Shown: positions 13,845-19,018 of the stretch, piece after piece
How positions within the stretch are numbered: the stretch's first letter is position 1
How the letters are laid out: every line of letters starts with the position of its first letter
DNA from: DAIDJM01 sp964250215
GTDB taxonomy: Bacteria; Pseudomonadota; Alphaproteobacteria; Acetobacterales; Acetobacteraceae
DNA: 19,018 bases
Reading direction: 5' to 3'
Assembly (NCBI GenBank): GCA_964250215.1
Contig: CAXUEX010000045.1
Location: 1-19,018, forward strand
Program-made: the position numbers and the translations under genes
Notes under the pieces: model-generated
Seen by the model: the letters and a program-made list of their open reading frames with translations, nothing else
What the model was told of the DNA's origin: nothing
The model's database searches: none

Positions 13845-14039
13845 TCAAGCCGATTTGCGCGCTCTACGGCGGCGCAATTCAGCCAGCTCGCCGTTTGTCG
13901 CCTTCGCATCTTCGGGGCTGGTCACCGGGTAGGGCTCCGCGTCCGTCCCGTTCTGCTTGCCGAAGCGCGCGCGGTCCATGCGGCCCCGGTTGCGGTCGGA
14001 TTGGTCAACGACGACGGTGCGTTCAGTGTCAGCTTCCAT
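13845..14039 (-). CDS. Small protein overlapping BrnT-like toxin; putative antitoxin partner
   Basis: A 64-aa hydrophilic protein (MEADTERTVVVDQSDRNRG start, TSPEDAKATNGELAELRRRR near the end). Its ATG (14039) lies inside the toxin's last codons, an 11-nt overlap in the toxin-first order normal for brnT-brnA. It lacks the ribbon-helix-helix signature expected of BrnA at the C-terminus and is shorter than usual, so either it is a different antitoxin class or a truncated one. An upstream ATG in the same frame (14147) would be inside the toxin gene and gives no sensible extension. Function is inferred only from position. Confidence 0.55.
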   Translation of the reverse strand: MEADTERTVVVDQSDRNRGRMDRARFGKQNGTDAEPYPVTSPEDAKATNGELAELRRRRARKSA

Positions 14040-14340
14040 GCCAGAGCTCCGTATCCACAGCATCGGCCGCCCACGCGGTGATGAGGCGGCAAGCACCGTT
14101 CCTGAGAGTGTAGATGACGACGACGACATCGCCCAGCAACTCCCCAATAGCCTTGAAACGGCGCTCGCCGTAATCGGCGCGAGTATCCTCCCGCTCCAGA
14201 ACGTAGCCCGGAAATAGCCGGCTGGCGTAGGCTAGATCGAAGCCGCGTTCCTCGAACACCTGTTCGCTCTTGGCAGCATCGAATTCGATACGATCGAAGC
14301 TGCGGTAAACCAGGTGAAAGGGCTGCGGCTGGGGCGGCAT
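14029..14340 (-). CDS. BrnT-like (DUF497) ribonuclease toxin
   Basis: A 103-aa protein with the BrnT pattern: IEFDAAKSEQVFEERGFDLAYASRLF, VLEREDTRADYGERRFKAIGEL, VVVVIYTLRNGACRLITAW. BrnT toxins adopt a RelE-like fold and inhibit translation by RNA cleavage. The family C-terminus (SAxxA-x-x-x-E-R) reads ITAWAADAVDTELWHGS here, so the final helix is atypical. The ATG at 14340 has GAAGGA 9 nt upstream (14350-14355), better than an upstream ATG at 14373. An inverted repeat just upstream (14361-14391) could be the autoregulatory operator. The next gene overlaps by 11 nt, supporting a toxin-antitoxin operon. Confidence 0.75.
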   Translation of the reverse strand: MPPQPQPFHLVYRSFDRIEFDAAKSEQVFEERGFDLAYASRLFPGYVLEREDTRADYGERRFKAIGELLGDVVVVIYTLRNGACRLITAWAADAVDTELWHGS

Positions 14341-14360
14341 AAGTTTGCGTCCTTCGCTCC

Positions 14361-14391
14361 GGCACCCTGCCATTTGGCCAGGGATGGTGCC
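14361..14391. promoter_or_regulatory. Inverted repeat between brnT-like toxin and eipB
   Basis: GGCACC (14361-14366) and GGTGCC (14386-14391) flank a partly self-complementary core (CCCTG ... CAGGG). It lies 20 nt upstream of the toxin start and 65 nt upstream of eipB, in the 115-nt divergent gap. BrnT-type operons are autorepressed through such palindromes, so operator function is plausible but unproven. Confidence 0.45.
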
Positions 14392-14455
14392 CTACTCACC
14401 GGTAGCGCGCCTGCACCGGACAGCCTATTCCACACGCTCGCCAAGGAACCCGCGC

Positions 14456-15241
14456 ATGTGCCGCCCGATCGCCGCCCTGCTGCTCCTGCCCGGGCTCGCC
14501 CAGGCCGCCGTGCTGCCCGTTCTTCTGGCGCCGCACCGGGCTACCTACGCGCTGACTCTGCAATCCAGCCGCGACCAAAGCGTGGTGGCTGCCAGCGGCA
14601 GCATGGTGTTCGATCTGCAACAGGCCTGCGGCGGCCTGGTCACGGCGCAGCACCTCGCCATGGCCATTGCCGACCGCGACGGCCAGGAAACCCGGACCGT
14701 CAGCGACTACGCCACGTTCGAGGCGACCGACGGCACGCATCTCGATTTCCACAGCCGGCAAACCAGTGACGAAACCACCACCGAAACGGTGAACGGCACT
14801 GCCAGCTTCGATCGCGCCGGGCTGCACGGCCAGGCGCGCTACGCCGATCCCGAAAAGCGTGTGGTGAGGCTGCCGCCCGGCACGAAGCTGCCGAACGCGC
14901 ACACCGTCGCGATCCTGGATGCGGCGATGGCTGGCCGGCGCTTCCTGTCGCTGCCGCTGTTCGACGGCACGGTGGCGAGTGGCGCGGAAGACACGTTCGT
15001 GACCCTCACCGATCGCGAACCGGCGCGGCCGCAAAAATGGCCGATCCTCTCGAATCTTGCCTCAACGCGCGTTCACGTCGCTTTTTTCGATCAGGATTCG
15101 ATGGATGAGACGCCGGAATATGAGGTGGCGATGCGTTATTTCGACAACGGCATAGCCGACGATCTGACAATGAATTTCGGTGATTTCGTGCTGCACGGAA
15201 CCCTTGCCGCGCTCCAGCCCCACAAGCCGCCCCGTTGCTGA
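14456..15241 (+). CDS. eipB: EipB-family periplasmic cell envelope integrity protein (DUF1849)
   Basis: A 261-aa protein with a signal peptide (MCRPIAALLLLPGLAQA, cleavage after A17). The mature part has HRATYALTLQSS, ASGSMVFDLQQACGG, DYATFEATDGTHLDFHSRQT, VVRLPPGTKLPNAHTVAIL and YFDNGIADDLTMNFGDFVLHG, the order and motifs of EipB (DUF1849), a periplasmic spiral beta-sheet protein needed for envelope homeostasis in Brucella. Two Cys remain after signal removal, C58 and the C-terminal C261, placed like the C69-C278 disulfide of Brucella EipB. AAGGA at about 14442-14446 supports this start. A terminator follows directly. The signal and the disulfide pair point to a periplasmic location. Confidence 0.87.
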   Translation: MCRPIAALLLLPGLAQAAVLPVLLAPHRATYALTLQSSRDQSVVAASGSMVFDLQQACGGLVTAQHLAMAIADRDGQETRTVSDYATFEATDGTHLDFHSRQTSDETTTETVNGTASFDRAGLHGQARYADPEKRVVRLPPGTKLPNAHTVAILDAAMAGRRFLSLPLFDGTVASGAEDTFVTLTDREPARPQKWPILSNLASTRVHVAFFDQDSMDETPEYEVAMRYFDNGIADDLTMNFGDFVLHGTLAALQPHKPPRC

Positions 15242-15242
15242 A

Positions 15243-15266
15243 CCGCTTGAATTCAGGCGGGTTTTT
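15243..15266 (+). terminator. Rho-independent terminator of eipB
   Basis: Starting 2 nt after the eipB TGA, CCGCTTG (15243-15249), loop AATT, CAGGCGG (15254-15260) forms a 7-bp stem with one G-U pair, followed by G and five T (15262-15266). Position and structure fit an intrinsic terminator for the plus strand, separating eipB from the next small gene. Confidence 0.8.
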
Positions 15267-15312
15267 CTGCCACGCTGAGGCTCGGCCGGACTGTCCGGCG
15301 GGAGCCAGCCCG

Positions 15313-15588
15313 ATGGGGGTGACCGGCGATCGGGAACGTTACAGCCGCCGCCTGAGCGACAAGATTCAGGCGGCGTTCGACCATGCATGCGACGACGGGC
15401 AACTGGAGGTGGCGGGCGAACTGCTGGAAACCCTGGAGCTGGTGCTGCTGCGCACGCCGCCCAAACCCGAGCGGCGCGAGGCCGTGGTGGCGCCGCTGAT
15501 GGCCTGCCACGAACGCCTTTGGCACCTGCGCGCCGACGCCGCCGCGCGCGGCCAGCCGGCGACCTCGGCCGGCGAGGAGATGGCTTAG
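15313..15588 (+). CDS. Small conserved helical hypothetical protein
   Basis: A 91-aa, mostly helical protein: MGVTGDRERYSRRLSDKIQ, then AAFDHACDDGQLEVAGELLETLELVLLR and a final CHERLWHLRADA. The helix-turn-helix-like pairing of 'A.d.g.lEvA..LL..lE' with 'HERLWhLR' recurs in uncharacterised Acetobacteraceae/Rhodospirillales proteins as far as I recall, but no function is known to me. No signal or membrane segment. GGGAG (15300-15304) lies 8 nt before the ATG; a TTG 26 codons upstream would read through the eipB terminator and is rejected. The stop TAG is formed by the left edge of repeat copy C. Confidence 0.72.
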   Translation: MGVTGDRERYSRRLSDKIQAAFDHACDDGQLEVAGELLETLELVLLRTPPKPERREAVVAPLMACHERLWHLRADAAARGQPATSAGEEMA

Positions 15589-15700
15589 AGCAACATCGGC
15601 ACACACCGCGTCAGCGCGCCGATGAAGTTGCTCGACAAAACAATGGCCTAGAGCGTGACCGGCACCGATGTCCGATTCAATCAGAACCGGTCACGCTCTA
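15586..15700. repeat. TA-flanked double-hairpin repeat, copy C
   Basis: A 115-bp element, TA at 15586-15587 and 15699-15700, close to copy A in sequence and equal in length. Hairpin 1 uses GAGCAAC/ATCGGC and GCCGAT/GTTGCTC; hairpin 2 has perfect 15-nt arms, CTAGAGCGTGACCGG (15648-15662) and its complement (15687-15701). It lies between the convergent small gene (whose TAG stop it provides) and der. Removing the insert with one TA leaves GCT TAG, so the stop would be unchanged. It might serve as a bidirectional terminator-like structure, though neither stem has a T-tract. Confidence 0.88.
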
Positions 15701-15739
15701 GCGGGTGCGCCTACGCGGGATGCGGCGGCGCAGAGGCGC

Positions 15740-17074
15740 CTAACCCCGGTCCGAAAACGGATTTTCGGTGCCGCGCGTCAAGATGCGCACGGGCGTGCCG
15801 CCGAGGCCGAAATTCTCCCGCAAGCCGTTCACCAGGTACCGCAGATAGGTCTCCGGAACCTGTTCCGCGCGCGTGCCGAACAGCACGAAGGTCGGCGGCC
15901 GCGCTTTCGCCTGCGTGATGTAGCGCAGCTTCAGCCGCCGCCCCTCCACCACCGGTGGCGAATGCCGCTCCACCGCCGCCTCGAACCACCGGTTCAGCTC
16001 GCCCGTGGGCACGCGGATGTTCCACACGCGATACGCTTCGCGCACCGCCGGCAGCAGCTTGCGCGCGCCGGCACCGGTCAAGGCCGAAAGCGTCACCACG
16101 GGAATGCCGCGAAGTTGCGTGAGCGAAGTTTCCAGCCGGCCCGAGATCGCCCGCTTTGCCACTTCGCGGTCCGGCACCGCGTCCCATTTGTTCAGCACCA
16201 GCACGCAGCCCCGCCCCTCGCGCTCGATGAGCCGGCCGATCTGCAGATCCTGCTCGTGCAGCCCCAAAGTGGCATCCACCACCAACGCCACCACTTCCGC
16301 CATGCGCAGCGCGCCAAGGCTTGCCTGCACGGAAAGCTTTTCCAGCTCGGCTTCCACGCGAGCCTTGCGCCGCAACCCCGCCGTATCCACCAGCTCCACC
16401 GGCCCGCCCGCGTCCTGCAGCACCACCGCCACCGCGTCGCGCGTCAGGCCCGGTTCCGGCCCCGTAATCATCCGCTCTTCGCCGAGCAGCCGGTTCAGCA
16501 GCGTGGATTTTCCCGCATTCGGCCGCCCCACGATCGCCAGCTTCAGTGGCCGACCCGGTTCCGCCTCCGCCTCACCTGCCTCCGGCGGCAGAAGATCGGC
16601 GATCTCCGCCATCAAATCGGAAATTCCCTCGGCATGTTCGGCCGAGATCGGCAACGGCTCGCCCAGGCCGAGCTCCCACGCTTCCAACGCCGCTGTGCCG
16701 CCGCCGCGCCCCTCGGCTTTGTTGGCCACCAGCAGCACAGGTTTGCTCTGCCGCCGCAACCAATCCGCAAAATGCCGGTCCGCCGGCGTGATCCCCACCC
16801 GCGCATCCACCACGAACACCAGCAGATCCGCCCCGGCCACGGCGGCCTCGGAAGAAGCCCGCATGCGCCCGAACAGGCTTTCCGGCGCGCTTTCCTCCAG
16901 GCCCGCGGTGTCCACCAGCCGCACCAACCGGCCGCGCAACATCGCCTCGGCTTCCTTGCGGTCGCGCGTGACGCCGGGCGTGTCGGACACGATCGCCCTG
17001 CGGCCGCCGGCCAGCCGGTTGAACAACGTGCTTTTGCCTACGTTGGGGCGGCCGATGATGGCGACAGTCAGCAT
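15740..17074 (-). CDS. der: Ribosome biogenesis GTPase Der (EngA)
   Basis: A 444-aa protein with two tandem GTPase domains and a C-terminal KH-like domain, the hallmark of Der, an essential factor in 50S subunit assembly. Domain 1: GRPNVGKS (8-15), SDTPGVTRDR, DTAGL, NKAE. Domain 2: GRPNAGKS, GLTRDAV, DTAGLRRKA, NKWD. The KH-like end has VPTGELNRWFEAAV, KLRYITQAKARPPTFVLF and VPETYLRYLVNGLRENFGLGGTPVRI. The first G4 motif is NKAE rather than NKxD, a variant I associate with alphaproteobacterial Der. The start MLTVAIIGRPN is standard. It follows bamB in the conserved yfgM-bamB-der order, but 127 nt of hairpin-rich DNA intervene and no SD is visible right before the ATG. Confidence 0.96.
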   Translation of the reverse strand: MLTVAIIGRPNVGKSTLFNRLAGGRRAIVSDTPGVTRDRKEAEAMLRGRLVRLVDTAGLEESAPESLFGRMRASSEAAVAGADLLVFVVDARVGITPADRHFADWLRRQSKPVLLVANKAEGRGGGTAALEAWELGLGEPLPISAEHAEGISDLMAEIADLLPPEAGEAEAEPGRPLKLAIVGRPNAGKSTLLNRLLGEERMITGPEPGLTRDAVAVVLQDAGGPVELVDTAGLRRKARVEAELEKLSVQASLGALRMAEVVALVVDATLGLHEQDLQIGRLIEREGRGCVLVLNKWDAVPDREVAKRAISGRLETSLTQLRGIPVVTLSALTGAGARKLLPAVREAYRVWNIRVPTGELNRWFEAAVERHSPPVVEGRRLKLRYITQAKARPPTFVLFGTRAEQVPETYLRYLVNGLRENFGLGGTPVRILTRGTENPFSDRG

Positions 17075-17083
17075 GAAAAGAAT

Positions 17084-17197
17084 GTTCTTTCTTGAAAGAA
17101 AGAACCAAAGAACTTTCGTTCATCAAGGCGCGACGCCGGCAACAGCAGCGGCCTAAATGAAAGAAAGTTTTTTGCTTCTTTTTTTCAAAAAAGAAGA
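17084..17197. repeat. Nested hairpin block between bamB and der
   Basis: Three inverted repeats occur in 114 nt. A perfect one at 17084-17105 has arms GTTCTTTCTT/AAGAAAGAAC; another perfect one at 17176-17197 has arms CTTCTTTTTT/AAAAAAGAAG. A longer-range pair is AACTTTCGTTCAT (about 17112-17124) with ATGAAAGAAAGTT (about 17158-17170), one mismatch. The A/T-rich composition contrasts sharply with the neighbouring genes. From general knowledge, similar A/G- and T/C-tract hairpins recur between genes in Acetobacteraceae; only one block is visible here. It may terminate or attenuate read-through from bamB into der, or stabilise the bamB mRNA end. Confidence 0.7.
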
Positions 17198-17201
17198 ACA
17201 C

Positions 17202-18530
17202 TTAACTATACGCCGTAAGCGCCCCATCGTCCGTCAGCAGCAGCATTTTTCCCTGCGCCGCGATCACCGGCAACGAGCCGGAACTATCCAGTTCCTGGCG
17301 CGAAACCAGCTTGCCATCGGTCGGGTCCAGCACCGCCATGTGCGAATTCGTGGAGACAAGAATAAGCTTGCCGCCGATCAGCGACGGGCCGGCCCAACTG
17401 ATCAGCCCCTTCGTACGCTTCGGATTGTTGAACCGCGGCAGCTCCGTCACCCAATGCACCGCGCCGTCCGCCTTGTTTACCGCCGCCACTTTCTGGTCGA
17501 TGCTCACGATATACAGCGTGTCACCGGCCAGCCACGGCGTGTACGATCCGGCGATGTCGCGATCCCACACGCGCCGGCCGGAACGCAGATCCAGCGCGGC
17601 CATCAGGCCGCCAAGCCCGATTGCATACACGATCCCGTCGTCCAGCACCGGCGCGCCGCGCACCGTGGAAAATTCCGTCAGCGTCGCGCTGCCCTTCAGC
17701 GCGCCCAGATTGTCGCTCCACGCCACCAGCCCGGTATCGGCATGCACCGCCGCCAGATCGCCGGATTCGAAACCCGATACCACCAGCCCATCGGCATAAG
17801 CCGGCGCCGCCTGCGTCAGCGCGCCGGTATCGGTGGAATTGGCCTGATACACCCAAAGCCGCCGCCCGGTATCGCTGCCGAACGCCAGCATCTGCCCGTT
17901 GATGTTGCAGAGATAAACAACGCCGTTGGCAATCGTCGGGCTGCTGCGGGCCGGCGCCAGAATGTCGGACCGCCAGCCGATAGTGCCGGATGCCGCATCC
18001 AGCGAAAGCAATTCGCCCCGCCCCGTCGCTGCGAACACCCGGCCGCCGGCGCAGGCCAGGCCACCGCCCAGATTGCTGCTGCGGTTCTTCTTCGGCTTCG
18101 TCGGCGTGCTCCACAGCTTCTGCCCGGAAGCCATCGCAAACGCCGCCACCACGCCATCGGTATCCATGGTGAACACCTGGTCGCCCGAAACCACCGGCTC
18201 GGCCGTGATCCGCTGCCGATACGATCCGCCGCGGCCGATCCCGTGCCGCCAAACCCGGTTCAGCCCACCGGCCAGATTGCCCGGCACATGCGCCGCATTG
18301 CCGCCGAATTGTGGCCAATCCGGATTGACGATCACCGGCGGCAATTCCACGTCGGTCGCCGCATCGATCGCCAGGCCGCGCGCCGGCGGCAGCACCGGTT
18401 CCCGGTTGCCCGGGATCGGCGGCTGCGCGCTGTCGCTCAGCCAGTCGAACACGCCGCACCCGCCCAGCGCCACCGGCAGCGCAAGCGGCAGCCACAGGCT
18501 GGCCCGCCGCGTCAGTTTCACATCGCTCAT
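17202..18530 (-). CDS. bamB: Outer membrane protein assembly factor BamB (PQQ-like beta-propeller lipoprotein)
   Basis: A 442-aa lipoprotein. The N-terminus has a signal peptide ending in the lipobox LGGC (Cys25), directing it to the outer membrane. The rest is a beta-propeller built of PQQ-like repeats with recurrent blade motifs: DGVVAAFAMASGQKLW, GELLSLDAASGTIGWR, GQMLAFGSDTGRRLWVY, GDLAAVHADTGLVAW, GGLMAALDLRSGRRVW, QKVAAVNKADGAVHW, SHMAVLDPTDGKLV. BamB scaffolds BamA in inserting beta-barrel proteins into the outer membrane. It carries the conserved early motif DWPQFGGNAAHVPGN of alphaproteobacterial BamB. The ATG (18530) overlaps the stop of the upstream YfgM-like gene as ATGA, indicating translational coupling; der follows, as in the conserved cluster. 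Confidence 0.95.
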   Translation of the reverse strand: MSDVKLTRRASLWLPLALPVALGGCGVFDWLSDSAQPPIPGNREPVLPPARGLAIDAATDVELPPVIVNPDWPQFGGNAAHVPGNLAGGLNRVWRHGIGRGGSYRQRITAEPVVSGDQVFTMDTDGVVAAFAMASGQKLWSTPTKPKKNRSSNLGGGLACAGGRVFAATGRGELLSLDAASGTIGWRSDILAPARSSPTIANGVVYLCNINGQMLAFGSDTGRRLWVYQANSTDTGALTQAAPAYADGLVVSGFESGDLAAVHADTGLVAWSDNLGALKGSATLTEFSTVRGAPVLDDGIVYAIGLGGLMAALDLRSGRRVWDRDIAGSYTPWLAGDTLYIVSIDQKVAAVNKADGAVHWVTELPRFNNPKRTKGLISWAGPSLIGGKLILVSTNSHMAVLDPTDGKLVSRQELDSSGSLPVIAAQGKMLLLTDDGALTAYS

Positions 18531-19018
18531 CCGTGTTGACCGGCCGCCTCGCCGCCCAGGGCCAGCAGCGCATCCTGCGCCATTTCCCGCAGCGTCTGCG
18601 AGGCCTGCGGGTCGGAAGCCAGCGCCTTCAGCACCGCCCGCGCGTCGGCGCCGCGGCCCAGCCGCAAATCCAGCATGGCCAGCACCTGCTCGGCCATCGG
18701 CTGCCAGCGATTGCCGCCGGCCGCCAGCGGCAGGATGCGCGCCTTCAGCGCCGCCGCATCGCCGGTATCCGCCTGGTGCTGCACGCTGCTCAGCGTCGCA
18801 TAATCCCGCAGCAATGGCGGCGCGCCGCCGTCATCCGCCACCGCCTGCCAGTCGGTAACGGCCTTCGCCGTCTCGCCGCGCTGCCATTCCAGCGCCGCGA
18901 GTTGCAGCCGCGCCAGCACGCGATAGCCGTCGGGCGCCGACGCGGCGATCGCCGCGAAATCGGCAGCGGCCTGGGGCGGCGGCGGCGCGTGCGGCTTCGG
19001 CTCGGCCAGCTTCTGCGC
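18527..19018 (-). CDS. YfgM-like tetratricopeptide protein (N-terminus outside window)
   Basis: The frame is open to the right edge (163 codons plus stop). The visible part reads AQKLAEPKPHAPPPPQ, a proline/alanine-rich linker, then helical repeats: AADFAAIAASAPDGYRVLARLQLAAL, AVTDWQAVADDGGAPPLLRDYATL, AEQVLAMLDLRLGRGADARAVLKAL, ending SQTLREMAQDALLALGG. This is the C-terminal TPR part of the YfgM/YfgM-like family, a membrane-anchored ancillary partner of the SecYEG translocon and periplasmic chaperones. The N-terminal membrane anchor would be beyond the window. The position directly upstream of bamB with an ATGA overlap matches the yfgM-bamB-der cluster. Confidence 0.86.
   Translation of the reverse strand, partial: AQKLAEPKPHAPPPPQAAADFAAIAASAPDGYRVLARLQLAALEWQRGETAKAVTDWQAVADDGGAPPLLRDYATLSSVQHQADTGDAAALKARILPLAAGGNRWQPMAEQVLAMLDLRLGRGADARAVLKALASDPQASQTLREMAQDALLALGGEAAGQHG

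Noticed and set aside
15235..15312. TTG-initiated N-terminal extension of the 91-aa protein
   Set aside because: It would run through the eipB terminator hairpin and overlap the eipB stop; the ATG at 15313 has its own ribosome site.
15668..17095. Long plus-strand open frames opposite der and bamB
   Set aside because: Antisense shadows created by high GC3 codon use; compositions are Arg/His/Gln-rich with no domain, whereas the minus-strand frames encode complete Der and BamB.

Overview
The window is a GC-rich bacterial chromosome segment with the look of an alphaproteobacterium, most likely of the Acetobacteraceae type. The evidence is an EipB-family envelope protein, a poly-hydroxybutyrate-type 3-hydroxybutyrate dehydrogenase, a yfgM-bamB-der gene order, and GC-rich hairpin repeats of a style I associate with that family. 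The genus cannot be fixed from the sequence alone. Coding density is high, most genes are ordinary housekeeping or envelope genes, and no RNA gene, insertion sequence with a transposase, phage gene or CRISPR array is visible.

Layout. Positions 1-6296 hold sugar and envelope genes: a partial GT87-type membrane glycosyltransferase (-), a two-domain GT2-GT4 fusion (+), and a minus-strand operon reading bdhA -> UDP-glucuronate-4-epimerase-like gene -> GT4 glycosyltransferase. Positions 6300-9970 are an accessory patch: a vapB-type antitoxin followed by a wrecked vapC, an ABC-F ATPase, a small conserved hypothetical gene, and a second vapBC module whose toxin start has been split by a 115-bp palindromic repeat. 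Positions 10067-13753 contain a MaoC-like hydratase, an M20 metallopeptidase, an RlpA-like lipoprotein/cell-wall protein and a YihY/BrkB membrane protein. Positions 13845-15588 contain a BrnT-like toxin with an unusual small partner, eipB with its own terminator, and a small conserved helical protein. From 15740 to the right edge lies the classical yfgM-bamB-der cluster on the minus strand, with a repeat-like block of nested hairpins between bamB and der.

The main point of interest is the family of TA-flanked double-hairpin repeats (copies at 9326-9440, 9854-9964 and 15586-15700). In all three copies the left-end TAG is the in-frame stop codon of the upstream gene. The first copy landed 8 nt inside the toxin gene of a vapBC pair. 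Removing the insert and one TA restores an overlapping antitoxin-toxin junction with a canonical VapC N-terminus. The repeat now supplies an alternative GTG start, and a second, older-looking copy supplies the toxin's stop. Together with the internally deleted vapC at 6370-6503 and the atypical BrnT module, three toxin-antitoxin loci within about 8 kb are all altered on the toxin side or in the partner.
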